From assembly GCF_010093625.1 (NCBI RefSeq), contig NW_022985368.1, positions 188,204-252,203 of the forward strand: 64,000 nt of DNA, read 5' to 3'. The notes beneath the pieces were generated by a model, which was not told the DNA's origin, did not search any database, and saw nothing but the letters and a program-made list of their open reading frames with translations. The position numbers were made by a program, and so were the translations under genes. This DNA comes from Macroventuria anomochaeta. Its lineage: Eukaryota; Ascomycota; Dothideomycetes; Pleosporales; Didymellaceae. Below are positions 1 to 11,024 of this stretch, one piece after another. Position 1 is the stretch's first letter. Every line of letters begins with the position of its first letter.

Positions 1-175
1 GTCTGTGCGCTTGTGTCACAGAAGATCATCTGATGCTCGGCGCGCTACATGCGCGTAGGACTGCCCAAGCAACACAAATGCGCACAACATGTCTACCCGA
101 TCAACAAGTAAATTAGCACTCTTGATCGGACAAGTAGACAGTTTCAGCACCCTGGAGTCCAAGTCTATCATGACC

Positions 176-991
176 TCACCCTCTCACACCAGCCCTCACC
201 CTACTCTCCGTCCTCTCCCAAACCTTCTCCACATCCACCCCACCCCCTCTCGAGCTCTTCCCACCAAACCTCGCGCTAATTCTCTCCCTCTCCTTATTAT
301 CGCCCACTTCGATCTTGACATGCAAACCCTTCCTGCCCTCTTCCCAAAACACCTCCCCTCTATCTCCCAAGTCCTCCATCGTGATGCCCGAACTTGGCGA
401 GTCCCACCGACCTCGCTGCTTGACGAATGCTTTGACGTCATTTGATCGGACATTGCCACCGATATAGGTATCGACGACTTGCTGAACGAGATCGCGCCAT
501 GCCATTGAAGAAGGGACGGCGGCGCGGATGTCTTCGTCGCGGGTGTAGGCGCTCCGGATGCGGATGTGCAGATGTGTCAAGGATGGGAGGAAGAGAACTT
601 CGTCTGGACACAACTTCTCTGCGGTATCGGAGGGAAGCATTACGGAAGTTCTGCGGAGCTCTGGACTCCGAGCGTAGCGTCGTAGGGGTGAGTAGGACGG
701 CACGCGGTGTTTGTCGACATCGTCATCGTTGTCGAAGTCGAACGCATATGAACCTTCGAACTCGGAAGAGGAGAAGTCTGAGCTAGAGGGTGTACCAAGG
801 TCGGAGAAGCGTGCTTGTTTGTATGTCTTGGGGTAGGTTGGTTTAGGTCCGTGATGATAGTGCATGCCGTGAGGATCGAGAGGGGGTGAAAGAGAATGGT
901 GGGCAGGGTACGTGGGTCGATGGCGGGATCTGTGGTTGAGGAGGTAATGGAAGTCGGGCATGGAGTCACGACCCCAGGGTGGTGGGAACAT
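176..991 (-). CDS. Uncharacterised fungal protein, 271 aa
   Basis: One uninterrupted reading frame without introns. The first ATG is at 991; the frame runs further upstream only from a non-ATG codon, so I start there. The N-terminal half is low complexity, rich in His, Pro, Ser and Tyr, with an acidic Phe/Asp/Glu patch, and looks disordered. The C-terminal half (about residues 130-240) looks folded: a hydrophobic strand (LTHLHIRIRSAYTRDEDI), a helix with MAWRDLVQQVVDTYIGG and a strand pair ending in GLHVKIEVGD. I recognise no named domain. It is the first gene of a minus-strand pair with the acireductone dioxygenase upstream. Function unknown. The structured tail and lack of stops support a real gene. 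Confidence 0.6.
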   Translation of the reverse strand: MFPPPWGRDSMPDFHYLLNHRSRHRPTYPAHHSLSPPLDPHGMHYHHGPKPTYPKTYKQARFSDLGTPSSSDFSSSEFEGSYAFDFDNDDDVDKHRVPSYSPLRRYARSPELRRTSVMLPSDTAEKLCPDEVLFLPSLTHLHIRIRSAYTRDEDIRAAVPSSMAWRDLVQQVVDTYIGGNVRSNDVKAFVKQRGRWDSPSSGITMEDLGDRGEVFWEEGRKGLHVKIEVGDNKERERISARFGGKSSRGGGVDVEKVWERTESRVRAGVRG

Positions 992-1378
992 GGTGGAGGA
1001 GATGAGTCGGATGGAGTGTGAGCTTTCAGTCGACAGCAGTAGACTGGAGAGAGCGGATGAGGCTTCGAATACGAGCCTTTGAGGGGCGCTCGACGTTACA
1101 CTCGGGTCCTTCGAAAACGATTGTTGTGCAAACCGGACTTCCCGCAAACTCGAGTTGCAGATTTGTTTGCTACCTCCTGCATATTTGTACGACTCGGCGC
1201 GGCTCGTCCCACGGGACGTCTAGGTTAGAGCTGGAACAGCAAATCGATTTGACGTGAGAAATCTGAGAAGACGCAAAGAAATGTAAACGAAGTGTAGATT
1301 GCTGGACGCATACTTTTGATTGTTATTCGTGTGCACATGATGTCGTTGCTTTACCGTCCCGCATGTCAGTTGGAGAAT

Positions 1379-2026
1379 TTATGCAGCGAGAGCCTGCCTT
1401 GTGCTGAGGTACTCCTGGCGGTAGTGGTTCTCATCAGTCTCCGCGCTTCTGTTCAGCGGAGTCCACTTGGGCTCCTCCTTGAATAGACGCATAGCCTTGA
1501 TATACTGTGCTCATCGTTAGCCCAAATCTGTTCTCACGAAACACAACACTCAAGAGTAACAAGAAGAAGCACTTACGTTCTTATCATCAGTGGTAAACCG
1601 ATGATAAATCCCCGCCGGAAGCACAATCAAATCCCCCCGCTCCAACCAAATCCTAACCCAATCATCGCCCTCGCTCCTAACATCGAAAAACCCCGCGCCA
1701 TCAAGAATATACCTGATCTCCTCATCCTCGTGCAAATGCTCATGGAAGAAGCTCTTTACCTTCTCTTCGTAGATGTCGCCCATTTTCTCCGGCGATACGG
1801 TGATTTCATCCCGATTCTTGTAGTTGCGCTCCTTGGCTAGGGCGTTGACTTCATCATCGGTTGTGACGTGTTGGTAGAGGACGCCTAGGTTGGCGAGGTA
1901 GGATGGGTCAACGCTGCGCCCGGAGTCGTGGGGGAGGCGTTGGTCGCCCTGTGGCGGTTAGTCATGTGAGTAGTGGTGGGTGTGGGGTTGGGGTACCTCG
2001 ACGTTGTCGAACCAGTAAGCTCTCAT
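1379..2026 (-). CDS. ADI1: Acireductone dioxygenase (methionine salvage), 175 aa, 3 exons
   Basis: Metal-dependent dioxygenase that cleaves acireductone to 2-keto-4-methylthiobutyrate and formate in the methionine salvage cycle; cytosolic or nuclear in fungi. Exons are 2026-1997, 1948-1577 and 1504-1379; both introns start with GT, end with CAG, are in phase 0 and give an unbroken 175-residue protein, close to the family's usual 170-180. Exon 1 encodes MRAYWFDNVE, the typical family start. The cupin metal site is visible in exon 2: HEHLHEDEEIRYILDG supplies the H-x-H-x4-E ligands, and the last His follows in LPAGIYHRFTTDD. Exon 3 carries the usual fungal C-terminus (AMRLFKEEPKWTPLNR). Confidence is high from motif order, length and clean splice phases. 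Confidence 0.95.
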
Positions 2027-2727
2027 TTTGGTGTATGATATGTATGTGCTTGGAATTAGATGTATGCTTTGTTTGAGAGTCTGGAAACTGTGGTGTGATT
2101 TGGCGGTTATATGTTGGGCCAGCTGCTGCGACACCCAAAAGTATTTGCGAATTGCGCGATGCCGATGACGCACCGTTCGTGGTGTTTCGGCCAATCGGCA
2201 GCCACGCTTTCTCATGGCTTCGGCAGGAGCTTCCCCTGCGGTTACCTGCTGTCTCCGCACGTTCTTGAAGGTGCATCCATTCGCTCGAAAATATGCATAG
2301 GACAACTTGATGCGAATCGAAGAGCAAATACACGGTAGAAGGTAGGGTTAAGGTTACACTTGGGGTGATTGAGAGCAGGGATTGTGCTTTGCAACAAATG
2401 CTGTTGTCGAAAGATTGTCTAATCTTGAATTTCAGGCCCGATAAGTTCGTTTGCTTGCTACCAGTACTTGTCCAACTTTTGCTCGAATGCCAAATCTTGG
2501 AGGGCGTCGTGCATACAAACGTAAGGTTTGGTGTCGTTTGCTAACAGCAACGCCATTCCTTGCTGATTATAGCGAAGTTTGAGCAACCGACTCGTTTACT
2601 GCCATGCCATAGTCAAGGACAAGTATTTGTCCTCAACATCTCGCTCGGACGGACAAAGGATCGGCGGCCTTGATAGCTTGGCAATTTGTTGCTTGCAAAT
2701 TGGCCTCGTCGATGGATGAGTCCCTCT

Positions 2728-3409
2728 TCAATCCCAGTCATCGTCGTTCTCATCATCATACTTGACTGCCATCTTGCTCCTTTGTTTGCGCTCCTCCTCA
2801 TCTTCTTTAGTGACCTTATTTCTTGCGAAGACGCCAGCTCGGATCAAACGTGCCTCAAGGTCTCTGACGGTGAAGTTGTCTGGCGTCCGTCCGAGTCCTT
2901 CGAAGCCAACGATACGGTCAGCACCAACGCCATCGATAAATGCAATGACACATGGGAGCACTTGGACTCCTAGTCTAGTGACCAGAAATGGGCAGTTGTC
3001 GACATTAATCTTCATTATCCGGGCTTCGTAGTGCGATGGCGCAAGTGACTTTAGAGAATCAGAATGGTTGCATATTGTGTGTTGCCATAACACTCACCTC
3101 AAGGTGGGTGTCCATAATGCGGCAGCGGTTGAAGTCCGGCTTGAAGAAGTGAACAACGCAGTTTTTCGTACTTGTCGTGATGTCCATCAACGCTTTTTCG
3201 TCTTTGATCTCAGAGTACGTGCCATGCTCGCTGGCCTTCAGTCGCCTAGCCTTGTCGAACTCGTCATGGAGTTGCTGTATGCGTTGCGCTCGAAAAGCAT
3301 CTAATTCTGAATCATCCTCGAGCTGTGCGATCAAATCGTCCTCGTCTGACTCGTCATTCTTAGCGGCGCGATCGATGACCGAAGCGACTTTCGAATCTAG
3401 TTGGGACAT
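2728..3409 (-). CDS. PLP1: Phosducin-like thioredoxin-fold protein (TXNDC9/Plp1 type), 210 aa
   Basis: Cytosolic co-chaperone family with a thioredoxin fold that works with the CCT chaperonin in tubulin and actin folding. Exon 1 is 3409-3098 and exon 2 is 3048-2728, joined by a 49-nt intron (GTGAGT...AAAG) in phase 0. The start is the ATG giving MSQLDSKVASVIDRA; upstream codons in frame are in the leader. Residues about 1-75 form a charged helix (DEFDKARRLKASEHG), followed by the thioredoxin-like domain: VVHFFKPDFNRCRIMDTHLE, then INVDNCPFLVTRLGVQVLPC and the IVGFEGLG strand-turn typical of TXNDC9. As in this family, the active site keeps one Cys (NRC) and not the CxxC pair. The tail is acidic (DDENDDDWD). 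It is divergent from VRG4, sharing about 500 bp of promoter. Confidence 0.9.
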
Positions 3410-3914
3410 GGCGTTTCTTTTGGCTTGATATCCCAAGCGAAGTGAGGGGAGTCGTAAAGTTGTGAGACCCTGGCTCTAATGCTTTCCAGCCCTGGAGGGA
3501 CTAGCGCGCATCACGTGGAAACGAGGGCAAGAGCTTCATTCTCCTTTTATTCGACCAAGCACCAGACTAGCTGTTACAGATTGTTGACAATGCAAGGCTT
3601 GATGACAGAGTCTGCTGTCTAACGGAAAAGGAGGCTGTTAGCCGTTATGCAGGGCTGTTGACGGCCAGTTACGAGCGCTGCTGGTGTAAGTCTAATTTAA
3701 GCCAGGGGTGCTAGAGGCTGGGCCCACTTTTCGTACTCGTGTCCTTGCGCATCACCATCCAGCATCTCCTCTTTTCCCCAAACGTCTCATTCTGTCCTTT
3801 TCTTGACATCGCCGCCCGCCTTTCGAGTAGACACCACTACCCATCTGTCTCCTCCGGGTAGTCCGTTCCTTTACGACACGTTGCGCGCATTCCCTCCCCA
3901 CGTAATACTTCGCC
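3410..3914. promoter_or_regulatory. Divergent promoter between PLP1-like gene and VRG4
   Basis: About 500 bp without credible coding separates the two head-to-head starts. The part next to VRG4 (about 3760-3914) is strongly pyrimidine-rich on the plus strand, common in fungal core promoters and leaders. I see no certain TATA element. The regulatory role is inferred from gene orientation only. Confidence 0.45.
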
Positions 3915-5158
3915 ATGGCCGACGATAAGAAGAGCGACGACTACAGCATGAGCTCAGCAAAGGGCTCCCGTGCGTCATCACCGGTGATGCGCTCCTCCAA
4001 GAACAGCGGCTCCTCGATCACGGAGAACCCCGTCATTGCCATCCTCTCGTACTGCGGTTCCTCGATCCTCATGACGGTGACGAACAAGTATGTCCTGTCT
4101 GGCCGTGACTTCAACCTCAACTTCTTCCTGCTCTGCGTGCAGTCGGTCGTTTGCGTTGTCGCCATTTCCATTTGCAAAGCCTCTGGAATCATTACATATC
4201 GCGACTTCAACTCGGATGAAGCTAAAAAGTGTACGTGGAGGCATTCGTCCCAGAAAGATTCCTTAGGCTAACATCCACAGGGTTCCCCATCGCTCTTCTC
4301 CTCATCGGTATGATTTACACAAGTACCTGGGCGCTCAAGTACCTCTCCATCCCCGTCTACACCATCTTCAAGAACTTGACCATCATCCTCATTGCATACG
4401 GTGAGGTGCTCTGGTTCGGTGGCTCCGTTACGCCCATGGCTCTCTTCTCCTTTGGTTTGATGGTCTTCAGCTCCATTATTGCAGCTTGGGCAGACATTCA
4501 GCATGCGCTCTCCAGCATGGGTCACGCTACAGAGGCGGCGACTGAGGCTGTCTCCACCTTGCACACCGGTTACTTGTGGATGATGTTCAACTGCATCTGC
4601 AGTGCCACCTTCGTCCTTTGCATGAGGAAGCGCATCAAGCTCACTAACTTCAAGGACTTTGACAGTAAGTCTCGGCCCTGCAGCATGTGTCGACCGAGCT
4701 AACAACTTCTAGCCATGTACTACAACAACCTGCTCACAATCCCTATCCTCCTGATCGCCTCTATCGTTGTCGAAGACTGGTCCCCCGCAAACATCCAGAA
4801 GAACTTTCCTGCCGACCAGCGCAACGCCGTCATCTTCGTTATGGTTCTATCCGGTCTCTCTTCGGTTTTCATCTCCTACACTTCCGCCTGGGCCGTCCGT
4901 GTCACAACCTCTACAACATACTCCATGGTCGGTGCTCTCAACAAGCTCCCCATTGCGCTCAGTGGTCTGATCTTCTTCGATGCACCTGTCACATTCGGCA
5001 GTGTTTCCGCCATCTTCGTCGGTTTCGTCAGTGGTATCGTCTATGCGCTTGCCAAGGTGCGACAGAATGCCGCCGCAAAGGCCAAGTCAGTACTCCCTGT
5101 CTCGAACGTGCCGGTCAGCTCCAGCAGTCAGAGCATGCGCGACAGCCTCAAGGCGTAA
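3915..5158 (+). CDS. VRG4: Golgi GDP-mannose transporter, 381 aa, 3 exons
   Basis: Antiporter bringing GDP-mannose into the Golgi lumen in exchange for GMP, supplying protein and lipid mannosylation. Exons 3915-4230, 4281-4664 and 4713-5158 join with canonical splice sites into 381 residues, the normal size. About ten hydrophobic segments follow an N-terminal hydrophilic, Ser-rich stretch of about 38 residues. Diagnostic motifs are a YYNN motif at about residues 236-239 and GALNK at about 307-311, the nucleotide-sugar recognition motif of the VRG4/GONST1 family. The short Ser-rich tail after the last helix (SSSSQSMRDSLKA) probably faces the cytosol. The gene is expected to be essential. A second, distinct transporter of the same superfamily lies at 18057-19144. 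Confidence 0.96.
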
Positions 5159-5943
5159 AAATATCTTCGGGGTTACAATGTACGATTACACAAAGCGGAT
5201 GCGGATTTTCGGCATAGCTTTTTCGCAGTTGCGGCGTTATTGGTTTGAGTCGAACTTATTTCTCTGGCGGTTTCTAGGGTGCTTCGATTCGAGCCCTGTT
5301 CATGTACGGCTTAAGCATAAGCATTTGACACCAATATTTAGCGTCTTCTAGAGTGGATCGGCGTTTGGAAAAGGAATGCCATTCAGCATCTTTGAGCGAA
5401 TGGGTATATGACCGAGACACAATTATCTGCCTACGAAGTAGCAGAACTGGTGTTGCAGCAATATTTGAGAACAATCGTCCTCTTTCAATCGCTTGTTTGT
5501 ACTTTGCTGCTTGCTGAAAATTGAGTTGACCTTTCCGGTAGCCTACAACATACGCGTAAGCTATGAACCTTCGTTCTGCTCTGTTGAGTACACAGCTAGT
5601 GTCATGTGCGGTCTTTGTTCGACCTTCCTTAGCTTTTGTCCATCCACCCCCCTTTGTTTGACATCTCTTCTGAGCATATCAGACGTACACAATGTCATTA
5701 TATCACACTTGGCGCATTGCGAAGATGTTGTGTCAACATGTCACGGACTGATGGAAGAATCAAGACACTGAGCATAAGGCGCATTGTTTGTGCCTGTTTT
5801 TTGAGACTCCTCATATACACTGGAACCCTATGGGCGTTTTGAGACATCGAACTAGCGAAACAGCAAAAGCATACATTCACTCACTGACATATTGATCTTC
5901 ACTGATCAATCACAGCTCTCATCAGTGTACTAGCAAGATTCAC
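5159..5943. other. Intergenic stretch, VRG4 3' side to hAT element
   Basis: No reading frame with coding character, no RNA gene and no clear repeat seen. The first part is presumably the 3' UTR and terminator of VRG4. The stretch ends at the 8-bp target duplication of the hAT element (5936-5943). Confidence 0.5.
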
Positions 5944-6333
5944 CAGCGTTCCCAACGGGCAGCACTACGATAATATACTGTTACCGTCTGCTGCTATATA
6001 AGCAGTAAGTAGCTAGCTATGAAGGAGGCAGTAGCGTAGGCCGTAGGGTGATGGTTTAGGAGCCGTAGTACGGCATACTGCGTTGTAACAAGCAAATTCT
6101 CAAGCGGACCCTCAGCCTCTTGCCGCAGCCTATCGCTGTCTTGTTTCGTTAGCAAAGTACCTGTACTTTTAGACATGAGCACATAGTGTAACGTGTTGTT
6201 GTTTGGGTGGGCACATGAGGAGGTTGCTAGTAGTATAAATACTTGGACACCAATTTTGTTCTACCTCATCCTATCTTTACAACCTCATCCCATCTCTCAA
6301 AATATACTCTCAACACATACTCTCCTACACAGT

Positions 6334-9100
6334 ATGAACCGACAATCTCATGTCTCATTGGCTGCTGCCAGCCCTTCTGGTGTTGCTCCCATCTTTCACT
6401 CCACAGGCCCCAAAACACTTGCCAAAGCTCAAGTGTCTTCTCCAATTGGCTCCTCATCAAGCTGCTCATTGCCTGTGCTGGAGCGGTGCCATTGGTATCC
6501 TGGTGGTGATCTTGGTATTGTTCTTGGCGAGCAGTTTGAGGTAAATTCTAACCACATCTACCTTGCTGGCAAGAACCTTTTGCTAGCCTGTACGGGCTAC
6601 AAGGTAAGGCACAAGAGTTCATTCAAGAGAGGCGCAAAGTCCTCACCCATCTGGCGGTATGGTGTTAAGCTAGAGCACTTCAAAGCTGATGGTTCTGCGG
6701 TTAAGCTATGGCTTTGCCAACGTTGCCATCTTGCCCGTCAACTCAATGCTGCCAAAGTTGTGAGTGGGACTCACCATATTACTGAGCATATGATAAAGGT
6801 CCACCGTATTGATCCTGCCACTGGGCTGCTGCCAGAGACACCCTCAAGGCCTGGTTTTTCATCACCATTTGAAGCAGCCAAGGCAGCTGGCTCAAGCAGT
6901 TTTATCTCACACTCGCCATGGCAGGAGGAGGCATTGCAAAGCGCCTTGGTGGACTGGGTGATCATAAAGGACATCAGCTTCAGCAATGCAGTGTCACCAG
7001 CACTTCGAGGGTTACTTACCTGGAATCGCAGCAGTCTCCTTGCAGCTTTACCAAATTCAGTCTCTACTATGAGAGACTACATCCTGAGCACTTTGGAGAT
7101 GAGAAAGGCCGAGATTGGGGTCCTTCTGGAGGAGTCAAAGTCAAAGATCAGCATAAGCGTTGATGTATGGACATCATCCAACTATCTCAGCTTTCTTAGT
7201 GTTGTAGCCCATTTTGTTAGTAACTCCTTCATTGCCCGCTCTCTATAGAAGTTTGTACCAGATTCTGCTGCCTTTTCTGGCTATAGACGCTGTAGCACAG
7301 CAATTTAAGAACACCAAAAGTAACTTGATATTGATTCTGTCACGGTTCAGGGTGCTTCTGCCTGTCGTACCTCACCTGCCATGAGAGTGTCTGCCACGTC
7401 ACACTAGCGTTGTTTACAGCTACCCACATATATATACTGTTCGTAGCTTCACCCAATACAACCTCAGTACAATCTTCAACCTCTTCCCTTTGCGTACAGT
7501 TCACTGAACTCCAACAAATTCAGATGCCGGTTTCAAACAACAAGACCTATTGATCGCTTTCAAAAACCTATATGGAGACCATACTAGGGCCGCCCAAGCT
7601 CTATTGTATGCGATGTACTCGACAAATATGGAGTTGCACAAAAATTACACTGCTTTGTGGGTGATAATGCCTCAAGCAATGATGCCAAGCTCATCAAGGC
7701 TCTCAACCTGCATCTGCACATCAACATCACAGCCGACAACCGCATGCGCTGTGCTGGCCATATAATCAACCTCATTTTCAAAGCAACAATATATGGCAAT
7801 AGAGTAAGCAGAGCTTGCTGCAGCTGCTCCTTGCGATCAGTTTAAGAAATTTCGGGAGCTTGGGGTAGTAGGCAAGCTACACAACTTTATGTGCATCTCA
7901 CAAGCGCCGCGAGCTGTTTTTATTAATCCAGATGGATATCAACGCGCCCTTGTATACCTATAACACCTTGCAACACCGGCAAGCTGGAGGTGTACGCTGG
8001 CATTTAACTTATCTCATGCTCCTCCGTTGCTATGAGCTCAAGGACTCCATCAATCGATTCATCCGCTACCTAACCCGTGGCAGTGCCGATGACGATCTTG
8101 ATTATAGCCCTCTTACTGATGCCTTCACCGACGATGATTGGGGTAAGGTTTCTGAGCTTGTTGACTTTCTCCAGGCTCCGTACGAACTCACCAAACGCCT
8201 TGAGGGCTCCATGAGCGCATCAGGCTTTGGCTCTTTAAGGCAAACTTTGCCTAACTTGCAGGCTTTGTGGGTGCACTACAATGAGCCAAGCAAGCGCGCA
8301 GAAGAAGGCCAAGATCGATATATTGTCACTGTTATATCGTATGGGAAGCTCAAGCTTGACTACTACTTGACACAATCTTGATCAAAGCCGATGTCAGCTA
8401 TTATGCTGTAGCCACTGCGCTCCACCCAAAGCTCCGATTACAATGGTTCAAGACTCAATGGAAAAACTTTCCTTTATGGTATAGAAAAGCGGAGCTATCA
8501 GTCAAGAAGGTGTTTAAGGCTTATACTGAAGAGGAGGTGCAGGCTGACGATGAGCTATTGCAACCACCAACACGCCGGAAGCTCCAAAGTGGCAGCAAAA
8601 ATAGCCTTTACGATCGCACAATGGAGGTGGATCTGCACCTGCTTACCAAAGCTAAGAACAAGCGGAAGAAACGATCAAGCCAGTTTGATGAGTACTTTGA
8701 CTCTCTGCTATTTGACTATACAAATGGGAGTGAGCGCGAGCTTGAGCTTATTAAGGATGATCACGTATGGGCCTGGTGGGTTGAGTTTAACTGCCACCGT
8801 TATCCCATCCTCTTCAAGATTGCCACCGACTGCATCTCCATACCAGCCACCAGCTGCGAGTGTGAGCGTGCCTTTAGCAAGGCTCGCCGTACAATTACTG
8901 ATGACCGCAACCGCCTCACAGGCAATACAATTGAAGCTATACAACTACAACGGAGCTGGTTGCAGCGTGGGGTGGTGCAGAGCTCACTCAAAAATCTTGA
9001 GACCTTGGTGAGAAAAGCCGACAAAAATGAGGCTGAGAAAGTGGCTCCTTCACAGGTAAGCAGCTCCTTCAGCCAATCACAGAGCACCTATGGCCAGTAA
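6334..9100 (+). pseudogene. hAT transposase, broken by LTR insertion and frameshifts
   Basis: The N-terminal part (ATG at 6334, stop at 7246-7248) carries a BED-type zinc-finger region (CQRCHLARQLN followed by a His pair in HHITEHMIKVH) and then a strand typical of the RNase-H-like core (ISISVDVWTSSNYLSF). After the LTR the frame resumes with FVGDNASSNDAKLIKAL (about 7645-7695), the second catalytic Asp region, followed by RCAGHIINL. Further fragments are 7932-8381 and 8378-9100; the last holds the C-terminal dimerisation domain (ATSCECERAFSKARR). Breaks are the stop at 7248, frame changes near 7845-7930 and near 8378, and the LTR. The domain order is complete, so this is a once full-length transposase. 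Family assignment is firm; activity is not expected. Confidence 0.9.
7338..7516 (+). repeat. Solo LTR (179 bp) inserted in the hAT transposase
   Basis: Starts TGTCACGGTTCAGGG and ends CCAACA, giving the TG...CA ends of an LTR. It aligns along its whole length with the reverse complement of 35739-35920, with substitutions and small indels. It is flanked by GATTC (7333-7337) and AATTC (7517-7521), a 5-bp duplication with one mismatch. An internal TATATATA-like stretch lies near 7428. The hAT coding sequence resumes just after it, so this is an insertion and not part of hAT. No internal retroelement genes are present. Confidence 0.75.
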
Positions 9101-9272
9101 TTGGCCTGTGTGACAGTACTACGGTTACTGGCGGTATCAAGCTCTCAAATCATCCCCACCGTAAGTAATAGACTCTACTGGTGGCCGTAGCATAGGCTAA
9201 CCAAGCCAATAGTAGCCATACTACTGCCCGTTATGAACGCTGAAATTCACATCGATTTACCTAAACCACAAT

Positions 9273-10867
9273 CATGGGGGATAACAACAAGGAAGCTGCA
9301 AAGAAGGACTGCAGGAGCAGCAGAAGCGGATGATCCGACATATCGATGGGCGACGCCTCCATCTCACAAGTATGGGGGATGCCGCCGGCCTTGTTCTTGA
9401 AGATAGCGAGTCCGAGGAGGAGCTTCCTCCTACGCCGCCGCATCCAGTACGACGAGGAGCGACCTTCGTAAATATTCTAGATAAGGCAAAGACTGGCATG
9501 AAGGACGCCGCCCTTACTCAGCCAACAGGAGAAGAGGAAGCAGCGAACAAAGACCGTACCCAACGAAAGGTACAAGTACTAACACAGCCAGTCACACACG
9601 ACCTCATGAACGAGAATCCCGAAGAGCTTGAGCAGCGCAAGGCAGGCATCAAGGGAGTGCGCAAAGGACCACGCACAGCCGTCTCCCTATGCAAGAAGCA
9701 ACACATGTATCTCGTCTGCCACTAGTCATACTCCGATCCCGTTAACCGCAAAGGGGACTTAGCGCCTATAACCAGCAGACCACGGGCGCAACACCGGTAG
9801 GTTTGAAAATGGGTTTGAGGAACACGAGCAGTGCGTCTGCAAGAAGACACCGGAACTATTGAATCTGCTGGGAAAGCGCATGATTTGGGACTTGGAGGAA
9901 GAAGAGGATAAGTGGCACAACATGAAGACCGAGGAGACAAAGGAACAGGAATAGAAGGATGATATAGAGATGGCGAAGATGCCACCACTCTGGCAGATCG
10001 AACGGGAGCTCGGCCAGTTGGCCGTTTATGTTATGGGCGGTGCTGGCATTACAGGTGATACAAACAAGAAAAACGACACAAGCGACAAGGACGACAAGGA
10101 TGATAAGGGCGATAAGGGCAAGAAAGGAAGGTAAGGTGAGAAGGACCTTGTCAAGAAGAGGAAAGAAGCGCAACAGGCGGCCGGGCTGTCCTTGCTCCGC
10201 AAGAAGATGGAGGAGCAGGCTCAACGCAAGGCCGCAGACACGGAGAGAGTTAAAAGACGAGCACACAAACGAGTAGAGGCACAAAGGAGGGCCAACGGCG
10301 CGGATCTAGTGACTGAACACGTCTCAAGAAGGAACGTCGGCTCAAGCCACACTGGAGACAGTCAGACCGCCACAAAACAGCGAGGCCAGGCGCCAGCGAT
10401 TACTTAAAGGCGGCGTCACGTTCAAAATGAATAACATCCTCAACCATCTTAATGTGCGCAAGCGTTGCCAAGAACTCGAGGAGAAGGGCAAGCAAACAGA
10501 GCCAAAGAATGCAGCCGGTCCAGAAAGGAATAAGGAAGAGCAAGAGGCACTGCAGAGCATTCAGACCGCTCAGCAGCAAGAGGTCGATCAACTAGACAAG
10601 GCGGAGCAGGAGGAGGAGGAAAGGTAGCAGCAGCTAGCCACTGAACAAGAACAGGCAGGAGCCGAGTTCGAACAAGAAGAGGAGTCTTCGGACAATGGTC
10701 TTGAAGCTGCAATGCTGGAAGCCTTGGCGAATGCCTCCTCCGAGCCCGAACCGGCTAAGAAACAGCCTGCTAAAGATTTGCAGAAGAAAATAACAGGCTC
10801 AAAGCTATCGACCACCGAGTCCGCTCCCGAGGGCCCGACGACCTCCAAGCCTCGTCACCATCAGTGA
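9273..10867 (+). pseudogene. Decayed gene for a charged, Glu/Lys-rich protein
   Basis: Several consecutive frames read as one highly charged, probably coiled-coil protein. It starts at the ATG at 9273 (MGDNNKEAAK), shifts frame within about a dozen codons, continues to a TAG at 9723-9725, then in another frame from about 9790 to a TAA near 10405 (including ELLNLLGKRMIWDLEEEEDK and a DKDDKDDKGDKGKKGR run), then from 10427 to 10867 in the next. In-frame stops at about 9952, 10135 and 10625 can each be read as CAA/CAG changed to TAA/TAG. It begins about 20 bp outside the hAT target duplication, so its promoter may have been lost to that insertion. I recognise no family. It could alternatively be a multi-intron gene, but the stops inside otherwise continuous frames argue for decay. 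Confidence 0.55.
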
Positions 10868-11024
10868 AGGAACGAAAGAGAAGACCAAAGCAACACGCAC
10901 ATCCCGTTGTTGGTTCAGCGACTGCATATTCAAATATAGCGCAATTTTAAAGTATGATGTTCTGTAATTTCTACTCTCAAACACCAGTCCTTCCACAACT
11001 CCCCAAACATCAATAGACTATTTC

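Larger units (their letters stand above)
5944..9242 (+). mobile_element. hAT-superfamily DNA transposon with TIRs and 8-bp TSD, interrupted
   Basis: The ends are imperfect terminal inverted repeats. The left end begins CAGCGTTCCCAACGGGCAG (5944). The right end, read on the minus strand, begins CAGCGTTCATAACGGGCAG (from 9242). Flanks are 8-bp direct repeats, AGATTCAC at 5936-5943 and AAATTCAC at 9243-9250, the hAT hallmark, with one mismatch. Inside lies a transposase pseudogene on the plus strand, with a TATA-like stretch near 6232-6240 about 95 bp before its ATG. A 179-bp solo LTR sits in the coding region. The transposase frame is broken, so the copy cannot be autonomous, but its ends could be cross-mobilised if an active relative exists. 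Confidence 0.9.

Noticed and set aside
4268..4705. Long minus-strand open frame opposite VRG4
   Set aside because: It is the antisense of clearly coding exons with family motifs on the plus strand and has no domain of its own.
5994..6182. Separate small gene before the hAT transposase
   Set aside because: It lies inside the hAT element between its TIR and transposase and is non-coding terminal sequence.
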